A stretch of DNA of 64,000 bases from Sycon ciliatum (lineage: Eukaryota > Porifera > Calcarea > Leucosolenida > Sycettidae), in the NCBI RefSeq assembly GCF_964019385.1, contig NC_088643.1:74508396-74572395 (forward strand), read 5' to 3'. Positions 1 to 12,000 of the stretch are shown piece after piece; within the stretch, counting starts at the first letter, position 1; each line of letters starts with the position of its first letter. Under the pieces are notes generated by a model. It did no database searches. It was not told the origin of the DNA and saw nothing but the letters and a program-made list of their open reading frames with translations. The position numbers were made by a program, and so were the translations under genes.

Positions 1-3000
1 TTGGCTAGTTCAATGGCTGATTCCAACAATGTCAAACAGGCTGCCAAGAATACTGAAGCAACTCTTAACAACCAGCTGCAGCAAGCCAAGAGCAATGCTG
101 AGAGGCAGCAGAAGCGTGCCCGTGATCTGGAGAAACAACTTCAGTCAGAACCTAAAGCTGGAGTGGAGGTATGTGATCTTGTACTGTCTTTTTCACTGCT
201 GCCTTCTTAATTGCTTGTTATAGATCCAGTCACTGGACAGGGTGATCTGCCCCAGTTTGCCGTATGCACACACCGTAAGAGCACATGTAGCCTGCATCTC
301 CACCTATGTGTTGTCACCCTGCCACCATTTCCAACATCTTGATGTCTGAGTCCTCCCCACACTCGCTCACTTCCTCAAAGTGTTGTCCGTGTCGTCATTC
401 CAATGTCATATTTGGTCACATCTGCTATGCATGTGTGTGGCTTTCTTTACCGTACAAGGCAACTGCTGTGCAAGCTCAGAATGATGAGCTTCGTCAAAGA
501 ATTGCTACAGTAGAAGCTGGTGTGTCAGAGCAGATTGCTGCTGTGGAGAGCAGCAAATCAAAGGAACTCGTTGCTCTGGAAAAGAAGAAGGCTGAGGAAC
601 TCGTTGCTCTGGAAAAGAAGAAGGCTGAGGAAGTCGTTGCTCTGGAAAAGAAGAAGGCTGAGGAACTCGTTGCTCTGGAAAAGAAGAAGGCTGAGGAGCT
701 AGCTGCAGTGGAAAAGAACCTGTCCGTCAGAATTGCCGACTTGGAAAAGAGCAAACAAGAGCTGGTCACAGAATTGCAGAGTGCCAAGGTGATTGAGCAG
801 TGCAAAACTTGTCATGTCATTGTCATGTGTCACTCATACCTCCGTCATGGCACACTCCCTGTCTCCCTTTCTTTGTTTGTGGATATCACTGTCCTGTTGA
901 CTTGCTTGACTTTCCTCTCGGTTGGTACTGACTTGTCGTTCCAGCCGGGAGCGTAAATATCTCTTTTCACTACCTGTGATTGCTATTGTACATGTAGTGA
1001 CGACTTGTTCAAACGTGCTACTTTCTGTCCATGTATGTGGTGTGTTTGACATTTCAGACTGCTTCCAATGGTCATCATGTTGAGGAGACTCAAAGGTATA
1101 TTGTGATTATCGGCTTAACGTGCTTGTAGTTGGCCAAATTCTTGATATTGTTGTGTTGTGTTTTTGCACTGGGAAAATTAACTGGCTATTTTGAAGTATT
1201 TTGCTTGCGGTGCACATGGAACACATGTGTATGTGTGAGAAGTGTCTGATGCCTGTGTATCCTGCATGTAACTTATGCCTGTAATGTGTAAGGAATTGGT
1301 TTCACTTTCCGACTTTTTTGCTGTGTACTTTTTTTCTAGTGCTGACCCAGCACTCGTGACGGAAAAGGACGAGGAGATCTCGAAGCTGAAGAAGAGCCTG
1401 GAGTCTTGGAAGACAGATGCAAAGAAGTTTGAGGAGAGACTTCTGGCTTCGAATGCCAAGAACGCTGTGAGTGGTGCTACAGCTTTCGTTTTCGAAAATG
1501 TTAAGGGTGACACTGGTTCTCTTATTTTAAGATTTTTTTCGCCATTACTATTGCTTCAATAATAATACCAAGAGTGTGTATTGTGAGCATGATTGTGAAA
1601 CTCCGAGAATGCGAACTTTCACTGCATCAGAAGAAAAAACTTGACTGTCACCACCAGTCTTCGAATCAGGGACCTTTACTGTTGGCTAGCAATGCATAGG
1701 CTGGTGGCTCGCAGCCCTTACTGTACCAAACACTTAACGCACACAAAGTAGTACTGTAAGACATGTTATTATAACGAGTCGCAAATTTAACGATTGTCCA
1801 AAATTCATAGGTTAACGAGAAGATAGGTTAACGATCTTGCAGTATTCTGCCATGTCCACACACAGCATATATGAAGCAGTACGGCCTCAACGGATCTTAT
1901 TATAACGAAGAAATGTCATCCGTTAAAACGTTAGATTTGCTTTCTCGTTATGTATACATGTCTTACAGTACCCGGGAAGCCCCAATGTCCAACTATTCAC
2001 ATGTTTCAGGGACTATAAAATTATCATGACTACGGATTTGACTGTAGGCGCTTGCAACTGGGAGATATGGCACTCTGGAAATAAGTTGTTTATTCTTGCC
2101 TGTGTCCTTTGATCTTTCTTTATTTCAATAATGTTCTACCCCATGCTTTCTGGTTGCAGGAGCTTCGTGAGACAACGTGGCGAGCAAAGGACGAGGCAGC
2201 GCTTGCACAGAAGAATGCGAAGGCCGAAGTAAAGAAATCGATTGATGGTTTCAAGGTAAGTGTTCTCTCTATACTGTTGTGATTGTCTGGTCGTTGATAG
2301 GCTACCGGTACGTGCCACTGCAAGATTGAATAGAAGAAACAGGATGATGGTTTGGAACTTTGGATGTCATTGTGCGCATGTACTTTTACGTATGCTTTTG
2401 GCAGTCTAGGCGTTAGGGATTTGCCCCTATTATTCTCGACAAGGCACGGACAGTGCGTGCATTCATGCAGCGTAGGTCGTTTTGCATGCCATGCCCTGCA
2501 CTATGATATGCCGTTGTATGTGTCATGCCTGTCATGCAAGCACGACTCGTATCTGCGAGATCAGCGAAAGAATTCCATGAAATGATCACTGCGCTTTGGC
2601 TGTGTTCAGCGTTTGCTCGCAGTTAGCTTAGCCTGGTGGCACCCAATCGTTTACATTCAATTTGCTCACAGTATGCGATTGTTTCGTGATATTTGAATCT
2701 GTCTACAACGCTCTACATTATGCCTGTTTGCATCCCGTAGGCAAAGCAGCGTGAAGAAACATCAGCTGAGCGTGATGCAGTTACAGTAAGGCATTTTCCA
2801 GTGTTTGTGTCTGTGTGCAATAATAAATCCAGACAACTCATCAAGGAGAAATGCCATAATTGATGCATTCATTGCTGTTCTAATCGAATCATCCTTCTTA
2901 GCATTGTGTGTTAGGCTCTTGTTTGCTGTACGAGAGGTTGGAGGTACGAATCCCAGCTATAGGGAAATTTTACTTATAGATTTTCTGATTTATTCTCCTA

Positions 3001-6000
3001 TCCTGCTTATTTGGGGCATTTCATCTTATAGTGGTGGTCTGCCTTGAGATAGCAGGTACAGTATGATTGTCTTGGATCTCCATGAGAAGTTGTGGAATAT
3101 GTTGCTACTCCTCCCCGTATCAAGACAACATTATTTTTTCTTCTTTTTTTCTTCACTATTGTTGGTGCATGCGTGTCGTTAGGGGTGTTCTTTTGCATAA
3201 AAAGCCTGTTTACATGGAGTTTGCTGCAGGATGTGCTCGCGGTCAAGAATGCTTGGATTGGACTTTAAATCTAAAGAAGGAAATTGATTAGCATAACCCC
3301 TTTAGCTTTTGCATGCGCTTGTGAATTATGAACTTGGTAAACATCAGGCTGGTGTGTTCATTCAGGAAAGATAGGACATGGACATTGCAACTACCGCCTT
3401 GCTGCTCATGTCAATTTTTCATTTTCAAACGTTCTTTCCATTGTTCACTGTGGTTTGCAGAAGGAGCTTAGAGACCTATGTCCGAGCGTGGAAGTATCGA
3501 GCGACTGCAAGGTAACTTTGAGCTACTTTTGGTACTCCAACATTGATTTGTTTCCGTTGAATGCCCATCAGGTTGACCTGTGACGTACATGCACATCACT
3601 AATAGTGTCATGATCCAACCACTGGGGTCGGTATACGTCTGTGTGTTTCAAGCAACACCCAGGACCGCCATGTAGTGTGAGCGAGACCCAAATTCAAAGT
3701 GCGCAATACGAATAAATGCACGTTGTCACTCAACAGCCAACCAAGAGTTCTAGTATCAACGACCTACATTGCTACTAGTCTAGTCAGAGATATAATGGGA
3801 TGAGAGAGAGGCAAGCACCGGGGTGAAAACGAATACCAGCGAAACAAGGGCTTATATTGGGGGAAGTAGCATTGTACTCACTAGTCATACTTCTAGATGG
3901 TAAGGTGATATAAGGGGAGAAGTAGTTAGGGGCCTAATTGCGAATATCTAGTTCAGAATAGCGCTAGACGCTATAGTAGCGTGTTCGGTGCCTCGAACCC
4001 AGGCGCATTTTGAGTGGAAACAGTTTTGTACGGGGTCCGTGGCACAATCGTACATCACTGTGCTTATTGCCTTGGCAGGGTAAAATTTTAGCAGCTCAGG
4101 ACGAGTTTGTTTCTTTGTTGGAAAGAGGAGATGTCTCTGCTGTTGAGACCGTAAGTCCCGTTTCCACACGACGAATTTTAGCAATGTTACGCCCTGCGCA
4201 ACTTCAGGGTATCGATTTCGGCCTGTTCTGGGCCGGTCGCAACGCCGACGACCATTCCATCGTCTTCAGCGTCGAAAAACTACGCAGTGTGTGAAATTTG
4301 GAGGCTCTACGATGCTGTGTTCTTGTTCTATGAGAGATCGATTTGCGCCAGGATACCAAATGTGCGGAGTACATGTACATGTACATGGAGTTGATGGACT
4401 TGGCTGTAGTGCTGTTTATTTGTAGTTTCGCTGAGCTACCACATCAGATAAATCTGGTCGCTGTATCATATAGGAGAGTGGATAAAGCCATTGTGCAGAC
4501 AAATTGGTCAAGAACAGATTTCCTGCCAATACTGCGTTCAATCATGATGCAGCTGAAAATCTGACACTCTGAGGATTTGCAAAATTGCAGCGCGCTAGCA
4601 CAGTGCAGCTACGCAATGCCGTATGCACCGTGTCTGGAGTACATTGTCATCCACATAGCATGGGCAATGTAGGGCCAGTGTATTTGTCGACTTTATAATT
4701 TACATCCAAATTACGCTTGCACGATCATCCGATAAATGAACTGTCTGTTGATAGTGCAAATCGTATGAATGAATAACATGTGACGTGCGACACCAATTGC
4801 CCCGAAGTGCTGCACGCGTCGTATATGACTGGGAACAAGTTGTCCTTCTAAAGCTGATGATTAGCAGGACTGCTGCTGCCTTGGCCTGGCTGAAGCTTAC
4901 ATCGTGTTGCAATGGTGCAGCATACCTGTTAATTGGCTGCATGCATCCGGTCCCGCGGCGCAACATGCCCGGGTGCGGGTGCCGTCTCGGCTGAGTGCGT
5001 ATGTTATTTTCTTGGATGCTTCATCTACATGGGGTAGATAACTGTAATCTCCTCCTGGTGATGCGTCTTTGTAGTACCCGTATTCCAATTAGCTTCAGCC
5101 TGTGAAGGGTTACATCTTTCGCATTTATTTCGACTAATTTGTATGCGTTGCTATGGTGGTTGCTATGGGCGTAATTTGAATTTGGCTAGATGGAATACCA
5201 AAAAAATGGTGAAGTGATGGAAGCTCTCTATTGGCTATCATCTGTGAAAATTTGAAAGACCCTGAACGAAATTGATTTTCACCTTGTTCTAGTTGGTTTT
5301 GAATTTCCCGGTTTTGTGCCACTGGCCTGCATCAAAACTGTTCCAGCAAAAGTCCCAACAAGCGCACTTCAAACGATCATAACTCTTGAACGTCTGGTCG
5401 GATTTAGACAAACCTTATATATTTCCCGGCTAGTTTATCCTACTCTTTCCAATGAGACTAAAATCGAGGAGATCGGAGCAACTTTCAAAATCGTCCGAAC
5501 ACCCTAGCTATAGCTGTGTTGACAACTGGCACGTGTACGCGTTTGTGCGTATTTTTGCTGGCCTTTTGGGGCATGGTGCAAATTGGAATGCGTCGAAATG
5601 GAAACTCCAACATGTTGTACTTGTCAGCATGTACCAGACACATACTTTGAAGTACTGGTGTATATGCTAGTGCACTTTGATCGGCGGGGTCGAATTTATT
5701 AGTAGTAGAAGGCATCGCACAACCTAAACTATGTCTTGCACTGCTGTTTTCTGTGAAAGGCTGAACGTGCGACTCAGTTGCATGGTGCACTGTAGAATGA
5801 ACCATCAGTGACTCCATGATGATCTTACCATGGCCCAGCGCTGAAGTCTTGCGAGTGCGTCTTTTCAGTTCTGGTCACGTGCGGTTCACCTCCGTATGTT
5901 GGCTTGTTGGTTGTCACGCACACCAATGTGCTGACAGTACTTTTGATAATTTTTGTGCTTGAGAAATATTGATAATGACTGTCTCCTTGTTGCACATGAC

Positions 6001-9000
6001 ATCCACATTGTATCCATTGCTGCTGTGTACTACTGATTACAGACGCTCACAAGCTGGGTGCAGTCATTTGTGGAGAAGGCAGGCCAGGAAAAAGCCAGCA
6101 CTGCAACATCTGCTTCAAGCTCCTCTGCCGAGTCTACTGAAGTAAGTGTTATGTCCTGTCTCTGCTCTCGTTATTTCTTCCTTCCCTTATATGTATTCGT
6201 GTGAGGTAATTTCGGTCCTCTGCATCAAAAGTTGCATTTTAATGAAGCCTGTTTGTCATGGGACCTTCTTCGAACTTCAGTCTTAAATGTTTGTTGGGTA
6301 GCCATCTGAACTATGCAGATTCCTGTTGCTGTAGAATTGGTGCAACATGCGAGGGGTGATGTTATGTTGTCATGGCATTGTGGCCACTATTGTGGAAGCA
6401 GGACTCGAGTTGAACATCCTTCTTCCATTATACTCTATCGATTTTCTTGCTTGTGCTCAGGAGCTAGAGCGTTCCCGTGAAAGGCTAAGTGCGGCGGAGG
6501 CAGAAGTTGAATCATTGAAGTCTCGCTGTGAGGAGGCTGAGGAAGTCTTGGCACAGACCACGAGTACCCTGGCTGGTATCCAAAGCCAGGTCGAGGCAGA
6601 GGATGACAAGCATATGGATAAGCTTCAGTCCTTGGAAGCAGATTTTGATCGAGTGGAAGCATCGAAAAAGAAGGTATGTCGACTTGGACAGGTGTTCTGT
6701 GCACTGTAAACTGGTCTGTATCATAGCAATGTACATGTATGGTGTGTAGGGGTGAAACAATTATACCGAGTACTCGAGTACTCGCTCGGTTTTTTCAAAA
6801 ATAATCGTACTCGGAATAAATCAGAGTACTCGTTCATACGTGGTACATGCATTTTCTACAGAAATCTGCAGTTTCAGGGCAGCAGTCGGCAGATGGTGAT
6901 GTGCAGACTGTGTGGTGAACATTTGTTCTCGAGTGGAGAGAGCCCAATTGACCCACCAACCAATATACCTGAGAAAAATGACTGCTACTCAGTTCAATCA
7001 GGGTTGCACCATGTTATTTTAAAGCCCTTGGTGTGCAATTTTTAGGAGATGAAAAATACTCGAATACTCGAATATTCGATCGGAGAAAATCAGAGTACTC
7101 GAACTCGGGATCTCAGTGCCAACTTTCACCCCTAATGGTGTGTGATGGATTTTTCAGCACCCCATATCAAGTGTGCATAACCCCCAAGAGTGCCGCTGCA
7201 GTCTTTGGGATCTGTGTCTACAGAATTTCGCATCATGTGACATACCGTAAAGTCGCGGATAAAAGCTGGGCTTATAAGCACATAAGCCGCTTTCTGCATC
7301 AGGCTTCAATGCAAACCAGGCTTCAATGCAAACCATGCTTATATGCACCACTGATATTTTGGCCAGGCTTGTATGCACATCGGCCGATCCGGGCTTGCAT
7401 AGATGCCAGGGTTCTACGCACGACACGCGTAGATCTACCACTGACTACCGGTATGGCGGCAGTTTTACTATGCACTGTACATAGCGCATGCACTCCTGAC
7501 CTACCTGATCCGCACTTGCATAGAAGCCAGGCTTCTACGCGCGACGGGCTTATATGCATTTGACCCGTTTGATTTTCAGGCTTCTATCCGCGATGTGCTT
7601 GTATGCAAACCCGGCTTTTATCCACGACTTTACGGTACTTGTACACGCTGCTTGGACCCTGAATGATACAGGTGGAATCCTGATAATTCGAACTCCAAAA
7701 TACTGGGGAATATTTTCGAATTATCCAAACATGTACCCACATCACATAATGTATGTCAAAATTCTCGCATTGTGAATGCAGAGTTGCGCAATACACCCTA
7801 CAAGACACATAACTTCGAATTATGCCTTTCTAACTTCGAATTTTCAGCAAGAGCCCCACCCGCTTTGTATGTAAGCGGGTTTCATGGGAAAATGGGATGG
7901 TTTCATGTAATCATACATGCCCTGTCCGAGGTTCGAATTATCAGGCATGATGTGGGAATCGTATTGCTTGATTAAGCGGTATGTTTGAATTATCAGGATT
8001 CCACCTGTAGCTACAGGGCTGTAAACAACCCTGCTTTGGTTACACCTCTCTGGTGGTCACTTTGCACTGTTTGCTGGCGTAATCTATTAAACCATGTCAT
8101 GTGAAACATTGCTGCCAGTGCACCGGGTACGGAACGTCACAGTGTAGGTAGTTGCGTATTCTCGGGGTTATGTATTATGCATTGGTAACATCACCGGTGC
8201 TCTGCATGGTGGCTTGCTTCTTCTTTACTATAGCTCCAAGAACAGCTTGATAGTGCAGAGACAGAGCTTGCACAGGCGAAGAACGGTCAGAAACAAATCC
8301 ACAGCCTGAGGAAGGAGCTGGAGCAATCTAAGAATGTCAATGATGACATGCAGAAGTTCCTTCAGCAGACTAGCACGCGCCACGAGGGTCATCTGAAGGA
8401 GAGTGCTGAGAAACTGCGTCGGGCCGAATCACAGCTGTCTAGCTCCAAGTCTAGGATGGAGGTGGCTGAGCAGAAAGCAAAGGCAGCGGAAGAGGCACTG
8501 GCCAAGCACCGTAGTGAGCAAACTGAATCTACGACTGTTATCGAGCAGGTATGTTCCATCCCACTGGCGTCCTCTTCTTTTTAAACCGCTTTTGCTTTTG
8601 CAGTCCTCTCAGTCTGCTACTAGTCCTTTACAAGCTGGCGTGTCTGGTTGCAGCCTGTTCACTTAGATTATGTGCAGTAGAATGTGGTTCAATTGTCGAT
8701 TTTGTGCAGGTATTCAGTAGCACAGCTGTTTCCTCCGAAGTCAGTGTTTCCATTCACGCTGTAACTTTCCTGTGTCGTATGGTGTAATTGTTGCCTTTTG
8801 TTTACAGCTGAGGAAAGACATAGAGACTTCCTCAAAGGAAAGAGAATCACTACAGAGTCGATGTGCTGAGGTAGGTGCTTTGGCCACCGGCCCACTGTTC
8901 AGCATTCGGAAAAAAATGCTAGTGCATATGATTGATCATATTGCTTTTTTGTTCTGTTCTGTTCTGTTTGGATGGTCTCTAAGCTTTGTTGTGTGTAGAA

Positions 9001-12000
9001 TTTGGAAAAATCCAGATAGTGGCAGGTGCGTGATGAATGGTTTAGTCTTTAAAAACGACAGTTTGTGACCATGACACCATGCGGTGCTTGGATTGCTGCG
9101 CGGCTGGACGATATGAAGCTCATAAAGAACGACTTTTTGGTGTCTGTCATGCAGGGAGTCTTAAAAAGTTGCACGCGTCCCAGTGCGGACCTTCGCTTTT
9201 CTCGTGTTGAACACTTTCAAAGCCCTTCAACCTTTTCACTTCTTGAAGTACCGTACTCATTTCATAATTGTTTGGGGGTGTCATGAAAAAGACATAATTT
9301 TAGTTGAGTTTTCATAGCAGAAGAAAATGATCTGAAGTTACAAGCATAACTTGATCGAAAAAGGAAAGAAAAATGTCCAATATGGGGAATGGGAGGGTGA
9401 GTCATCCCTTTATCCGCTACTAACCAGGATTTCCCCCGAAATTTATGGACGGCCCCATTATGCCCTATATGTACACAGGTCAGTGGCTATAGAAGTGATA
9501 ATAATTATGTTATTGCTCATTAGTAGTGTTGGGAAGAAGGTTCGAATGTTCGAATGATCTTCGTTTTCGAATTCAAAAGAAGGAATGTTCAATTCAAAAG
9601 AACCTTCGTTCGTATACATAATCATTTACTCGTACACACTGCACTTGTACGCACCTGTGTAAGACGACGGAAGCTGTGTCGGCCATGAAGCAGCTGAAAC
9701 TACAGTCGTTTTTCAAGAGTTTCTATCGAATCGTCCTTGATCTGAGGAACGCTCGAGTGGTATCTCGAATCCCCTGGCTCGCTGGTGCTTCGTAATTTTT
9801 TGGCCTATGTGACAGTGTCTACATGTATCGCGGAGGACAATTTTTATACTGCACTTCAATAGAAGGTTCGAACATTCGTTCGTTTGAAACAGAAGGATTC
9901 TTTTCTCATTAAGAACATTCGTCCCAACATTACTCTTTAGAGACTTTTACTGATTCATAAAGTGAATACAGAGTCACTAGACATGGTTAGCATGTTACCG
10001 TTCACGCTATTTTGAGTATTTTCGACGGTCGGCGTGTACAGTGGTGTAGAGGGCGAGTCTACTGTTTTTTTGTGTGTTTTCGAGACACGGTTAGCTGTTC
10101 GGCTTCTGAGTCCTCACTCCTGACGCAACGATAGACGTGTGAGGTAACTCTAGTTGGAATCTTGCCGTTTCGTTCTCCCGCTAAACAGAGCTTTCTATCG
10201 TCGAAACGGTACCAAACCGACGGTATTTTGGGTGTTGGGTACGAGCACCGTTGGATCTAGCGCGTGAACTGTAAAATGCCATGTCTACACGGCCCAAGTG
10301 ACTGGAGATGATGTTTGGTTTTTTCTAGTGCTGAGACGATTACGTGTTTTCCTTAGTGGCTTAGGCCGCGGTCACACCGAGCCCGATTCAGCCGTTCAGC
10401 CAAAAAAACGCTTTTTCCGGCTGAGGTTTCCACGGAAACGGCTAAAAATCGGGGCACCAGCTACTTTCAGCTTTCAGCCTTTTTGGAAGCGCTGAAAAGC
10501 TGAAAGTGGCTGAATAAGTTTGGCTGAAGTGCAAGAGGAGCTGAAGAACTTGAGTTGACGTTTGTTGTAGTCAGGTAGTTTCTTCCCACGTGGAGATTCA
10601 AAATTAGGACGTAGTGTGTACGCAAATCACGTATACTGGGCACAGGGGTCATCCTCCAAATAAAGAAAAACCCGGGGAAACCCCCGTCAGCCAGTTTTGG
10701 TGTGACCGTCAGCTGACTAGTCGCAAGCCACTTTCAGCGCAAGCCAAAAACGGCTGAACTTGGTGAGACCGCGGCCTTAGCTGATACCATAACGATCGGC
10801 TAAACGATTATTATTGTAACTACATCAGTACACATTTACATTCTGTGAATTTCAAAAAAATTACCAATACGAGTCCAATATCGCCAATGACGGAAAGCGG
10901 GCGCATAGATCCGATGATCCCGCAACAAGTCCGTCAGCTATTCGGACTGACCAGATGAATGCGGACAAGACAGAGGCGACACACCGGTATCAACCCAAGA
11001 GCTGATGGTGCCCTTCGCCTGTGACTTTGCTGACTCCGACGATGAAGTCAGAGAAGCTGGCCAGGGGTGCAGATCGACGGATTTCGACGGATGAGCTGAC
11101 TTGAGGCGCGCAAACAAGTAACTACAGTAAAACCTGTAATGGCGACCACTTGACCATGGCGACCACTTTTCCTTGTCACGGACGCATTCACATTCAAAAC
11201 AACTCGGATAAGGCGACCACTCGCTCAACGCGACCGGCGACCACCCACCCGCGACCGCTTTGTACAGTGCTAGTCATGTAAATGTATGCATTGCATGGTG
11301 CACCAGGCATGGTAGATCTACACATCAGTGCAGGAAGTGTAGATGTACATGGTGCATGCACGACATTTGACAGGTCTGAGGACCCCAGGCACATGAGTCG
11401 TGCTAGAGTAGCATAGGTGTGTGCACTGTGATGCACTGATCAAAATGATGTATCACATGTGGATATGGTCACGTGACCCACTGAACCTGGATAAGAAGAC
11501 CACCTGGCCACGGCGACCACTTTTTCTCGTCCCTTGAGGGGTCGCCTTAGATAGGTTTCACTGTAGTTGCTTTTCCTGTCTATGCTCAAAATAGGCATCA
11601 ACTTAAACAGTGGGTGTATGTGTGTAACCGCACTGCTCCGCGAACATTGCTGTCGGGCACTCGCTGGTTCTGAGAATTGCGACAATTTAAAATTTGAATA
11701 TTGGTTTACAGTATTTGAATTTTTCTCAAGTTGTCAGATTTGGTATGCACTCGTTTACAGCTTACTAACCTGCTCTTTTGTCTGTGTGCATGTGTGCTTA
11801 TGGGTGTGCAGCAAGAGACTGCTTTGCAGGCAGCCCGTCAAGAGGTAGAGGAGGCTGCTAAAGAAAAGAGGACCTCGGTTGACGATGTCAATCAGGTAAG
11901 GCGTGCTTTGCTGTGTGAACATTTCATCAAGACAGTGTATGGGTGTCATATAGCCAGCTACGTGCTGTAAAAGAATGCTTGCCCTGGTCCTATCATGATG

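Noticed and set aside
7033-7563. 176-residue frame in a coiled-coil gene intron
   Set aside because: Spans the ends of two MITEs and their repeats; no protein-like composition.
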